DNA of 64,000 nucleotides from Spectribacter acetivorans (GTDB lineage Bacteria; Pseudomonadota; Gammaproteobacteria; Nevskiales; Salinisphaeraceae): positions 66,083-130,082 of the forward strand of contig NZ_JAVRHY010000008.1 of assembly GCF_031846305.1 (NCBI RefSeq), in the 5' to 3' direction. Positions within the stretch are counted from its first letter, which is position 1, and the number at the start of each line of letters is the position of its first letter. The notes beneath the pieces were generated by a model. The model was not told the DNA's origin, ran no database searches, and saw nothing but the letters and a program-made list of their open reading frames with translations. Positions 35,222-43,209 of the stretch are shown here, piece after piece. Position numbers and translations under genes: made by a program.

Positions 35222-35955
35222 ACGGTGATTTCCTCCATGGGCGTGGGCGCCAGATAGCGCGTCGCCAGTTCCTGCACGGCACGAGCATAGCCCGCGGCGG
35301 TCTGGCCGCGGCGGCCGTGCTTGCCGTGCTTGAGATACCAGTCCTGCAGCACCGCCTTGAGCATGGCGGCGGCGGCCAGCGCGTCGGTGTCGCGGAAACT
35401 GCCGTCGGCCTGACCTTCCCGGATGATGGCGGCGAAGATTTCCTCGGTGGCCTCCTCCATCGCCACCGCCTGGCGGCGCTCGGCCTGCCCCAGATGGCGG
35501 GCTTCCATGTAGAGGAACACGAACCACGGCCGCAGGATCTCGCTGAGCAACACGTGGGCCCGGATGGCCTCGTCCAGCCGGGCACGGGCGGTAACATGCT
35601 GATCCACCTGCCGGCGCAGCACCTGCTCGATCTGCCGCTGCCCCTGGCGCTGGATCACCGCCACCAGTTCGTCCTTGCTCTGGAAGTAGGCGTAGAGCCC
35701 GCCCAGTGACAGCCCGGTGCGCCGCGCCAGGTCCCGCAGGCTCATAGCCGCGAACCCCTTGCGATTGGCGATGGCCAGGGTGGCATCGACAATTCTGGCC
35801 AGATTGGCCACGGCGATGGTTTCGTTCTGCACCGACACGCTGTCGCCGTGTTCGGCGTAGATCGCCCGGCACAGCTCGGTCATGGACACCCCGGCATCGC
35901 GCCGGAACGCCCGCAGTTCATCCGCCGCCCGGCGGTTGGCCACGGCCGGCACCAC
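35218..35955 (-). CDS. TetR/AcrR family transcriptional regulator
   Basis: A 245-aa regulator with its helix-turn-helix at about residues 69-93 (MSLRDLARRTGLSLGGLYAYFQSKDEL). It has an unusual N-terminal extension of about 50 residues with its own helix-turn-helix-like pattern (RRDAGVSMTELCRAIYAEHG). The GTG at 35955 lacks a ribosome site; ATG 35883 would halve the extension. It lies inside the acyl-CoA operon and is translationally coupled to the kinase. The likely operator is the palindrome at 37920-37941. The inducer is probably an acyl-CoA or fatty acid, inferred from context. Confidence 0.87.
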   Translation of the reverse strand: MVPAVANRRAADELRAFRRDAGVSMTELCRAIYAEHGDSVSVQNETIAVANLARIVDATLAIANRKGFAAMSLRDLARRTGLSLGGLYAYFQSKDELVAVIQRQGQRQIEQVLRRQVDQHVTARARLDEAIRAHVLLSEILRPWFVFLYMEARHLGQAERRQAVAMEEATEEIFAAIIREGQADGSFRDTDALAAAAMLKAVLQDWYLKHGKHGRRGQTAAGYARAVQELATRYLAPTPMEEITV

Positions 35956-35961
35956 GCGCTA

Positions 35962-37161
35962 TCAGCCCGAGGCCATCGCCCGGCCCAGCTCGTGGCGGGC
36001 CACGGTGCGCTTGTGCACCTCGTCCGGGCCGTCATAGATACGGGCGGCCCGTTCCTCGCGGTAGTACCAGGCCAGCACCGTGTCGTCGGTCATGCCCAGC
36101 GCCCCGTGCGCCTGCAGCGCCCGGTCGACCACCCGCTGCAGCACCCCGGCCACGAAATACTTGATCATGCCGATCTCGTTGCGGGCGGCCTTGAAGCCGT
36201 AGGTGTCGCCGGTCCAGGCGGCCTTGAGCACCATCGACCGGGCCGCTTCGATCTCGGCGGCATTCTCGGCAATCCAGAACTGCACCGCCTGCTGATCGGC
36301 CAGCATCTGGCCGTCGGCCACCTCGCGTTCCAGCGCCCGGCGGCACAGCAGCTTCTGCGCCCGCTTGCAGATGCCCAGCCAGCGCATGCAATGGTGGATG
36401 CGCCCCGGCCCCAGCCGCTTCTGCGCCAGCAGGAAGCCCTGGCCTTCCGGCCCGAGCATATTGGCCGCCGGCACCCGGACATCGTGATACTTCAGTTCCG
36501 CATGGCTGAACCAGCCGCTGCCCGGGTGGCCCATCACCGGGGCGTTGCGCACGAACTCCACCCCGTCCTGATCCGAGGGCACGATGATCATCGAGGCCCG
36601 AAGATGTTTCTCGGCCTCGGGATTGGTCACCGCCATCACCACCGTGAACGCGGAGCCGTCATAGGACGACGTGAACCACTTGTGGCCGTTGATCACGTAC
36701 TCGTCGCCGTCGCGCACGGCGGTGGCCTTGAGCAGGGTGGGGTTGGAGCCGGCGGTGTTCTTGTCGGTCATGGAGAAACACGACCGGATCTCGCCGGCAG
36801 CCAGCGGCTTGAGGAAGCGCTCCTTCTGGTCCTCGGTACCGAATTCCAGCAGCAGTTCCATGTTGCCGGCATCGGGCGCCTGCGCCCCGAACGAGAAATG
36901 CCCGAACGGGGTCTGGCCCATCACTTCGGACAACAGGGCGAGGTCCATCAGTGACAGGCCCATGCCGCCTACCTCGGCCGGGAGATTGGGGGCCCACATG
37001 CCCATCTTCTTGACCTCGGCGCGCAACTCGTTGAGCTGCGGCTCGATGTCGGGCCAGTCACGGCCCATGACCTCGGGTTCCAGCGGGATCAGCCGGTCGT
37101 CGACGAAGGCCTGGGCCTTGTCGAGCATCTCGCGGGTGCTATCGGAAACAGAAAAATCCAT
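35962..37161 (-). CDS. Acyl-CoA dehydrogenase family protein, ACAD10/11-like
   Basis: A 399-aa flavoprotein with the usual N-terminal helical, middle beta and C-terminal helical domains: FSMTDKNTAGSNPT and NGHKWFTSS bind FAD and substrate. Near the C-terminus, where classical dehydrogenases have the catalytic Glu in an IYEG motif, this protein has IYDGPDEVH with Asp at 377. YDG/ADGPDEVH is a pattern I associate with ACAD10/11 and LvaC, which process phosphorylated 4-hydroxyacyl-CoA. The nearby APH-like kinase supports that. It is 6 bp from the TetR gene and 14 bp after the phosphatase gene. Confidence 0.9.
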   Translation of the reverse strand: MDFSVSDSTREMLDKAQAFVDDRLIPLEPEVMGRDWPDIEPQLNELRAEVKKMGMWAPNLPAEVGGMGLSLMDLALLSEVMGQTPFGHFSFGAQAPDAGNMELLLEFGTEDQKERFLKPLAAGEIRSCFSMTDKNTAGSNPTLLKATAVRDGDEYVINGHKWFTSSYDGSAFTVVMAVTNPEAEKHLRASMIIVPSDQDGVEFVRNAPVMGHPGSGWFSHAELKYHDVRVPAANMLGPEGQGFLLAQKRLGPGRIHHCMRWLGICKRAQKLLCRRALEREVADGQMLADQQAVQFWIAENAAEIEAARSMVLKAAWTGDTYGFKAARNEIGMIKYFVAGVLQRVVDRALQAHGALGMTDDTVLAWYYREERAARIYDGPDEVHKRTVARHELGRAMASG

Positions 37162-37175
37162 GGCGTCCTCCTGCG

Positions 37176-37883
37176 CTATCGCAGCGTGATCACGTCCGGA
37201 TCGTTTTCCAGACGCAGATGAGTGGTGTTATTGAAGCCCATCAGCCGCCAGCCGGACCGGGTGGATCGCAGCTCGGTGACAGAGGCATTGAATACGACCC
37301 AATTGAGTTCGACGGTCTGGGCCGGGGACAGTCCCAGGCAACTGGCCACCGCCACCGAGACCGGTCCGCCCGAGGTGAAGGCAACCAGCCGGGCGCTTCG
37401 GTCGTGGTCGCGGTGCAGGCGGTCGAGGCCGTCCTCGACCCGGGCACGGAAGTGGCTCCAGCTCTCGAATGGCCGGGAGTCGTGCGGGGTGTCGGCCAGC
37501 CACTTGGCCGTCACGCCCTCGAAGGCCCGCTGGAACAACCGCTGGTCGGTGAACAGCTCCCGCTGGCGCTGGCCCAGTTCGGGCTGCTCTCCCAGCACCA
37601 TGGGCAGATAGGCGCGGAAGATGCCGTCGGCATCGTATTCATTGAAGGCCGATTCCCGCTCTACTGTCGGCGCGCCGCCCGCCGTGGTGGCCTCGGCGGC
37701 CAGCCGGCCGGTGTGCTGCTGGCGCTGCAGATCGCCCGCCAGCCACACGTCGAACTCGGCGCCAACGCGGGCCAGATGCGCGCCGGTCAGACGCGCCTGG
37801 CGCTGCCCGAGCGGCGAGAGCTCGTCGTAGTTGGCCTGCCCGAAGGAGGCCTGCCCGTGGCGGATGAGCGTGAGAGTGGTCAT
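37176..37883 (-). CDS. Histidine phosphatase (phosphoglycerate mutase superfamily)
   Basis: A 235-aa protein with the phosphohistidine motif LIRHGQASFG at the N-terminus and the later catalytic elements in FNEYD and FTSGGPVS. ATG 37883 was chosen because the conserved strand begins three residues later. The frame remains open upstream but includes the operator region. It is the first gene of the six-gene minus-strand operon. Substrate is unknown; removing phosphate from the pathway intermediate made by the kinase is one possibility. Confidence 0.86.
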   Translation of the reverse strand: MTTLTLIRHGQASFGQANYDELSPLGQRQARLTGAHLARVGAEFDVWLAGDLQRQQHTGRLAAEATTAGGAPTVERESAFNEYDADGIFRAYLPMVLGEQPELGQRQRELFTDQRLFQRAFEGVTAKWLADTPHDSRPFESWSHFRARVEDGLDRLHRDHDRSARLVAFTSGGPVSVAVASCLGLSPAQTVELNWVVFNASVTELRSTRSGWRLMGFNNTTHLRLENDPDVITLR

Positions 37884-37919
37884 GAGCGGACGGTAATCGC
37901 TGTCGCCCGGCCCGTCAAT

Positions 37920-37941
37920 ATCGGACGAACGTTCGATAGAT
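37920..37941. promoter_or_regulatory. Palindromic operator candidate between divergent acyl-CoA units
   Basis: A perfect 10-bp palindrome CGAACGTTCG at 37926-37935 is flanked by symmetric ATC (37920-37922) and GAT (37939-37941), giving a 22-bp dyad. It lies 37 bp before the phosphatase start and 55 bp before the divergent SDR start, a position that could control both. The size and symmetry fit a TetR dimer site, and a TetR gene is in the operon. Confidence 0.55.
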
Positions 37942-37995
37942 GAATGATGCCGTGGTAATCTCGAAAAATAGCATTCCGCAACGCACGGCGTCAGC

Positions 37996-38802
37996 ATGAA
38001 TCAGACCTCGCCCACCCGCATTGCCATCACAGGCGCCGGCAGCGGTCTCGGTCGCGCCATTGCACTTCGCTATGCGCGTGACGGCGCCCGGGTGGCGGTC
38101 ACCGACATCGCCCCCGAGCGCACTGACGCCGTGGCCGCGGAGGTCGAGACCGCCGGTGGTGAAAGCCTGGCCCGCGCGCTGGATACCCGGAACGAGGCCG
38201 ACTACGCGGCGCTGGTCGAGGCGCTGACCGAGGCCTGGGGCGGCGTGGACGTCTGGGTGAACAACGCCGGGGTGGCCGCGGCCGGCACGGTGGCCGATAC
38301 CCCGGCGGACGACTGGCGCTGGCTGATCGACATCAACCTGATGGGGGTGGTCAACGGCTGCCGTCACGCGCTTCCGCTGGTGCGGGCGTCGCGGGGCCAC
38401 GTGGTGAATGTGGCCTCGTTCGCCGCCATCGCCTCATCGCCGGGGATGGCAGCCTACAACGTCGTCAAGGCGGGGGTGCTGTCGCTGTCGGAAACCCTGC
38501 GCGGCGAGGAGCACGACCGCGACGTCGGCGTCAGCGTGGTCTGTCCGGCCTTTTTCCAGACCAATCTGATGGACAATTTCCGTACCCATCACCCCCGCCA
38601 GCAGCAGGTGCTGCGCAAGCTCATGGAACGCAGCCCGATCACCGCCGACGACGTGGCCGAGGCGGTACATGCCGCCGTGGCCGGCGGGCGCTTCATGGTG
38701 ATTCCCAACGCCACCGAACGGCGGCAGTATTGGTTCAAGCGGCTCACGCCGGAAGGATTTTTCCGGGCGGTGCTCAAGGCCACGCGCGGCTTCACGCAAT
38801 AG
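37996..38802 (+). CDS. SDR family oxidoreductase
   Basis: A 268-aa short-chain dehydrogenase with TGAGSGLGRA for the cofactor, NNAGVAAAGT, catalytic Ser in NVASFAA and the Tyr-Lys pair in AYNVVKAGVLS. The C-terminal extension FKRLTPEGFFRAVLKATRG is usual in the subgroup acting on lipophilic substrates. It is the first gene of the plus-strand arm sharing the operator region with the acyl-CoA operon, and 10 bp before the next gene. Confidence 0.87.
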   Translation: MNQTSPTRIAITGAGSGLGRAIALRYARDGARVAVTDIAPERTDAVAAEVETAGGESLARALDTRNEADYAALVEALTEAWGGVDVWVNNAGVAAAGTVADTPADDWRWLIDINLMGVVNGCRHALPLVRASRGHVVNVASFAAIASSPGMAAYNVVKAGVLSLSETLRGEEHDRDVGVSVVCPAFFQTNLMDNFRTHHPRQQQVLRKLMERSPITADDVAEAVHAAVAGGRFMVIPNATERRQYWFKRLTPEGFFRAVLKATRGFTQ

Positions 38803-38812
38803 GAACGCGGCA

Positions 38813-39877
38813 ATGTCGAACAAGCAGTGGATGATCTACGGGGCCAACGGCTATACCGGCGAACTGATCGCCCGCGAGGCGAGCCGCCAGGGACTCACCC
38901 CGATACTGGCCGGCCGCAACGCGGCGTCGGTGGCGGCGCTGGGCGAGGAACTGGGGCTGGCGCACCGCGCCTTCGGGCTGGATGACCCCATCGCCCTGGC
39001 CGGCGAGCTGGCCGAGGTGGACGTGCTGCTGCATTGCGCCGGGCCGTTCTCGGCGACCTCGGCCCCGATGGTCGAGGCCTGCATCACCAGCGGTACGCAT
39101 TATCTGGACATCACCGGCGAAATCGCGGTGTTCGAGCACGCCTTCAGCCAGCACTGGCTGGCCCGCGAGGCCGGCGTAGCGCTGTGCCCGGGCGTGGGAT
39201 TCGACGTGATTCCCACCGACTGCGTGGCCGCCCATCTGGCCGACGTTCTGCCGGACGCCACCCGGCTGACCCTGGGCTTCGATTCCCGCTCCGGCATGTC
39301 GCCGGGCACGGCCAAGTCCTCGGTGGAAGGGCTGGCCGGGGGCGGCAAGGTGCGCAAGGGCGGGGGCATCACCACCGTGCCGCTGGCCTTCGGCGTGCGC
39401 CGCATCGACTTCGGCGACGGCGAGAAACTGGCCATGACCATTCCCTGGGGCGACGTGGCCACCGCCTGGTACACCACCGGTATTCCCGACATCGAGGTCT
39501 ACATCCCCGCGTCACCCGGTCTGGTGAAGAAGGTCAAGCGCCTCAACTGGGTACGCCCGGTGCTCGGGCTGTCACCGGTGCAGGCGTTTCTCAAGGGGCA
39601 GGTCGGCAAGCGGGTTACCGGCCCCGACGCCGCCACCCGCGAACGCCAGCCGACGTTCGTCTGGGGCGAGGCGGTCAACGCCGGCGGCGACACCCGGGTG
39701 GCCCGGGTGAAGACTGCCAACGGCTACACCGTCACCATCGACGGCGCCATCGCGGTCAGCCGGCACCTGCTCGATAACGAGGTCGAGGGCGGGGCCTACA
39801 CCCCGTCCAAGCTGGTGGACAAGGATCTGGTGACACGCCTGCCGGGCAGTAGCGAGCTGACCATCGACAACGCCTGA
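38813..39877 (+). CDS. Saccharopine-dehydrogenase-like NAD(P)-binding protein
   Basis: A 354-aa protein with an N-terminal Rossmann fold (MIYGANGYTGELIAREA, LAGRN) and HCAGPFSATSAPMVEACI, the pattern of the saccharopine dehydrogenase-like (SCCPDH) family and of related lipid enoyl reductases. It is unlikely to make saccharopine, because bacteria like this use the diaminopimelate route (lysA is present). A reductase acting on lipid or polyketide-type substrates is more plausible in this acyl-CoA locus. It ends 12 bp before the convergent lpd gene. Confidence 0.82.
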   Translation: MSNKQWMIYGANGYTGELIAREASRQGLTPILAGRNAASVAALGEELGLAHRAFGLDDPIALAGELAEVDVLLHCAGPFSATSAPMVEACITSGTHYLDITGEIAVFEHAFSQHWLAREAGVALCPGVGFDVIPTDCVAAHLADVLPDATRLTLGFDSRSGMSPGTAKSSVEGLAGGGKVRKGGGITTVPLAFGVRRIDFGDGEKLAMTIPWGDVATAWYTTGIPDIEVYIPASPGLVKKVKRLNWVRPVLGLSPVQAFLKGQVGKRVTGPDAATRERQPTFVWGEAVNAGGDTRVARVKTANGYTVTIDGAIAVSRHLLDNEVEGGAYTPSKLVDKDLVTRLPGSSELTIDNA

Positions 39878-39889
39878 GGGCGCCCGTCA

Positions 39890-41686
39890 TCAGCCCCGTT
39901 TGGGCAGGTACAGGTCGGTGAGCGTGCCCAGGGAGGCCTCGGCCGCCATGCCCACGGTTTCCGACAGCGTCGGGTGGGCATGCACGGTCAGGGCAATGTC
40001 CTCGGCGTCCGCGCCCATTTCAATGGCCAGACCCAGTTCGGCAATCAGTTCGCCCGCCCCCGGCCCCACGGCACCGGCGCCGACCACCCGGCCGGTCTCG
40101 CCGTCGAACAGGATCTTGGTCAGCCCCTCGTCGACGCCCATGCCCAGGGCCCGGCCGCTGGCCGCCCAGGGGAAGCTGCCCTTTTTCACCGCGATGCCGT
40201 CGGCCTTGGCCTGTTTCTCGGTCACCCCGACCCAGGCCACTTCCGGATCGGTGTAGACCACGGAGGGAATCCCGATGGCGTCGAAACCGGCCTTGTGCCC
40301 GGCAGCCACTTCCGCGGCCACCTTGCCCATGTGGCTGGCGCGGTGGGCCAGTTGTGGCTCCCCGGTAATATCACCGATGGCGAAGATGTGGCCGACATTG
40401 GTCCGGCACTGGGCATCGACGGCAATGAAACCGCGCTCGTCGACGGCAACGCCGGCGGCATCGGCGCCGATGCGCCCGCCGTTGGGCCGCCGGCCGACCG
40501 CCACCAGCACCCGGTCATAGCGCTCGGAATCCGGCGCATCCTTGCCGTCGAAAGAGACGGTCAGCGACTTCGGATTGGCCTTCACTCCGGTGACTTTCGT
40601 GCTGGTCCACAAGTGCCGGCAGCGCTGCGCCATGCGCCTGGCCAGCGGCTTGACCAGATCGCGGTCGGCGCCCGGAATCAGGTCCGGCGTCATCTCCACC
40701 ACATCCACCTTGCTGCCCAGCGATGCGTAGACATTGGCCATCTCCAGCCCGATGATGCCGCCGCCAATCACCAGCAGACTGTCGGGCAGGTCGGTCGGTG
40801 ACAGGGCGCCTGTTGAGGTCACAATGCGCTCGTCCTCCGGCAGGTCCGGCAGCATCACCGCTTCCGACCCGGCCGCCACGATGGCGTGGGCAAAGCTCAG
40901 GTGCTGTGTCTCGCCCGCGTGTTCGATAACCACGCGGTGCGCGTCCGCAAAGCGGGCCGTGCCCTGCAGGACCCGGACCTTGCGCTTCTTCGCCAGTCCC
41001 ACCAGGCCGCTGGTCAACCGTTCGACCACCGACGTCTTCCAGGACATGAGCTTGTCGAGCTCGATTTCCGGCTTGCCGAAACGAATACCCTTGTCAGCCA
41101 TAACGGCGGCGTCATCCACCACCTTGGCGGCGTGCAACAGCGCCTTCGAGGGAATGCAGCCGACATTCAGGCAAACGCCGCCGAGAGCGGGGTAGCGTTC
41201 CACCAGTACAACATCAAGGCCGAGGTCGGCCGCGCGGAAAGCCGCGGTGTAGCCGCCGGGCCCGGCGCCGAGGACGATCAGGTCGCAGTCGGGCGCACCT
41301 TCGGCGCTCGTTTCGTGTTTCCTGTTTTGAGTTTCCTGTTGGGTGCTGGCGCGTGGCGCTACCGGAGCCGCCGCTGACTGGTTTTCCTTGTCTTTGTTCT
41401 TGCCTGCGTCATCGGCGGAATCTGCGGTTTCTTTTTCTTCTGCACCGCCACCGCTGTCCTCCAGGACAACAATCACGTCGCCCTCACCAACCTTGTCACC
41501 TTCCTTGACCCTGACCTCGGCGATCCTGCCGGCAGACGTCGCCGGAACCTCCATGGTGGCCTTGTCGGATTCGAGCGTGATCAGCGGCTGCTCTTCCGCC
41601 ACCTCGTCGCCCACCGCCACCAGTACCTCGATCACCTCGACGGCGTCGAAGTCGCCAATGTCCGGAACCTTGATTTCCTGGCTCAT
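39890..41686 (-). CDS. lpd: Dihydrolipoyl dehydrogenase (E3) with N-terminal lipoyl domain
   Basis: Reoxidises dihydrolipoamide of the pyruvate dehydrogenase complex. At 598 aa it is longer than a plain E3 (about 475) because residues 1-80 are a lipoyl domain with lipoyl-lysine K42 in ESDKATM. A flexible charged linker of about 50 residues follows. The flavoprotein part has GAGPGGYTAAFRAADLG, the redox disulfide GGVCLNVGCIPSK, NAD fold VIGGGIIGLEMAN and the C-terminal HAHPTLSE catalytic His. The lipoyl module is nearly identical to that of AceF. It is the last gene of aceE-aceF-lpd. Confidence 0.95.
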   Translation of the reverse strand: MSQEIKVPDIGDFDAVEVIEVLVAVGDEVAEEQPLITLESDKATMEVPATSAGRIAEVRVKEGDKVGEGDVIVVLEDSGGGAEEKETADSADDAGKNKDKENQSAAAPVAPRASTQQETQNRKHETSAEGAPDCDLIVLGAGPGGYTAAFRAADLGLDVVLVERYPALGGVCLNVGCIPSKALLHAAKVVDDAAVMADKGIRFGKPEIELDKLMSWKTSVVERLTSGLVGLAKKRKVRVLQGTARFADAHRVVIEHAGETQHLSFAHAIVAAGSEAVMLPDLPEDERIVTSTGALSPTDLPDSLLVIGGGIIGLEMANVYASLGSKVDVVEMTPDLIPGADRDLVKPLARRMAQRCRHLWTSTKVTGVKANPKSLTVSFDGKDAPDSERYDRVLVAVGRRPNGGRIGADAAGVAVDERGFIAVDAQCRTNVGHIFAIGDITGEPQLAHRASHMGKVAAEVAAGHKAGFDAIGIPSVVYTDPEVAWVGVTEKQAKADGIAVKKGSFPWAASGRALGMGVDEGLTKILFDGETGRVVGAGAVGPGAGELIAELGLAIEMGADAEDIALTVHAHPTLSETVGMAAEASLGTLTDLYLPKRG

Positions 41687-41760
41687 CGTTCAGCCATTAC
41701 CGATGCCGCGCTGATCGGCGCGGCGAACTTGAAACCCACGACAGCATCGCGCAGCCGTGC

Positions 41761-43086
41761 TCACAGCAACAGCTTGCGGATATCGCCCAGCACGTCAGCC
41801 AGGAAGCCAGTGATGCGGGCCGCCACGGCGCCGTCGATTACCCGGTGGTCGTAGGAGAGCGACAACGGCAGCATCAGGCGTGGCACGAACTCGCTGCCGT
41901 TCCACACCGGCTGCATTGCCGCGCGGGACACGCCGAGAATCCCGACCTCGGGCGAGTTTACGATGGGCGTGAACGCCGTGCCGCCGATGCCGCCCAGGCT
42001 GGAGATGGAGAAACAGCCACCCTGCAGATCCGCGCCTTTCAGCTTGCCGTTGCGGGCCCGGTCAGACACCTCGCTCAGTTCGTGGGCAAGATCGAATACG
42101 CCCTTGTTCAGCACGTCCCGGATCACCGGCACCACCAGCCCGTTGTCGGTGTCCACCGCCACGCCCACGTTGTAGTAGTGCTTGCGGATGAGGTGTTCAC
42201 CGTCGGCGGCCAGCGCACTGTTGAGGTCCGGAAATTCCGCCAGGGTGACGCCGGCCGCCTTGAGCAGGAACGCCAGCATCGTCAGCTTGACCCCTTCGCT
42301 TTCGGCCCGCGACTTCTGATTCTTGCGGAAGGCTTCGAGGTCGGTGATGTCGGCCTGGTCGAACTGGGTGACATGCGGAATGCGCAGCCAGCTGGCATGC
42401 AGGGCCTTCGCCGACAGCTTGCGGATGCGGGACAGCGCGACCGTTTCGGTCTCGCCGAACTGCGAGAAGTCCACGTCCGGCTGCGCCGGCAGACCGGATG
42501 CGGCAGCGGGCGTGGCGCCCGCACCGGAGACCGCCTGCTTCACGAACTGCTGGACGTCCTCCTTGCGGATGCGGTTCTTGGGGCCCGTGCCCTCCACCCG
42601 GGACAGATCGACGCCCAGTTCGCGGGCGAACTTGCGAACGGCCGGGGAGGCGTGGGCCGCTTTGCCGGGGGCGGAGGGCCGGGCGTCGACACCATCGGCG
42701 GTTTCACGCGATGCGTTCCGGGTTTCGGGTTGGCTACTGGCGGGTGGCGTTGTCGCCTCCTGCTCGGCCGCGCTTGCCCGGCCGCTATCGCTCGCCTTCT
42801 CATCGGCATCTTCGGCAGCATCTGCGGTGCCTTCGTCTTCCGCATCGCCACCGCTGTCCTCGAGGATCACGATCACGTCGCCCTCGGCGACCTTGTCGCC
42901 TTCCTTCACGCGGACCTCGGCCACCTTGCCGGCGGCCGTGGCCGGGACTTCCATGGTCGCCTTGTCCGATTCCAGCGTGATCAGCGGCTGCTCATTCTCG
43001 ATCGCGTCGCCAGCCGACACCAGGACTTCAATCACCTCGACAGCGTCGAAGTCCCCAATGTCCGGCACCCTGATTTCCGTGCTCAT
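41761..43086 (-). CDS. aceF: Dihydrolipoyllysine-residue acetyltransferase (E2 of pyruvate dehydrogenase)
   Basis: A 441-aa core subunit that transfers acetyl from lipoamide to CoA. It has one lipoyl domain (1-80, K42), an Ala/Glu/Asp/Ser-rich linker, a peripheral-subunit-binding domain (HASPAVRKFARELGVDLSRV...NRIRKEDV) and the catalytic domain ending with SYDHRVIDGA and its active His. E. coli has three lipoyl domains; the single domain here is offset by the lipoyl domain carried on Lpd. The gene is 74 bp upstream of lpd and separated from aceE by a dispersed repeat. Confidence 0.95.
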   Translation of the reverse strand: MSTEIRVPDIGDFDAVEVIEVLVSAGDAIENEQPLITLESDKATMEVPATAAGKVAEVRVKEGDKVAEGDVIVILEDSGGDAEDEGTADAAEDADEKASDSGRASAAEQEATTPPASSQPETRNASRETADGVDARPSAPGKAAHASPAVRKFARELGVDLSRVEGTGPKNRIRKEDVQQFVKQAVSGAGATPAAASGLPAQPDVDFSQFGETETVALSRIRKLSAKALHASWLRIPHVTQFDQADITDLEAFRKNQKSRAESEGVKLTMLAFLLKAAGVTLAEFPDLNSALAADGEHLIRKHYYNVGVAVDTDNGLVVPVIRDVLNKGVFDLAHELSEVSDRARNGKLKGADLQGGCFSISSLGGIGGTAFTPIVNSPEVGILGVSRAAMQPVWNGSEFVPRLMLPLSLSYDHRVIDGAVAARITGFLADVLGDIRKLLL

Positions 43087-43103
43087 CGCGAAACTCTTGT
43101 TGT

Positions 43104-43178
43104 AACCGCAAAGGGCGCAAAAGACGCAGAGAAAACCTTACGCATCAGCAGAAACCTCACTTCGCGACCTTTGCGGTT
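43104..43178. repeat. Palindromic dispersed repeat between aceE and aceF
   Basis: The left arm (AACCGCAAAGGGCGCAAAAG at 43104 onward) is inverted as CGCGACCTTTGCGGTT at 43163-43178. It occupies most of the 123-bp aceE-aceF gap. A transcript hairpin here could stabilise or tune expression between the two genes. Related copies are at 34072 and 19056. Confidence 0.65.
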
Positions 43179-43209
43179 GGCGATTTCTGTCGTTCCGGTA
43201 CCGGCACGC

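Noticed and set aside
34154..35872. An extended 572-aa form of the APH-like kinase
   Set aside because: The upstream 217 codons are an out-of-frame reading of the TetR gene. ATG 35221 has a strong GGAGGAAA site and begins the conserved protein.
38813..39877. True saccharopine dehydrogenase for lysine metabolism
   Set aside because: The sequence is of the SCCPDH-like type, the genome uses diaminopimelate decarboxylase, and the neighbours are acyl-CoA genes.
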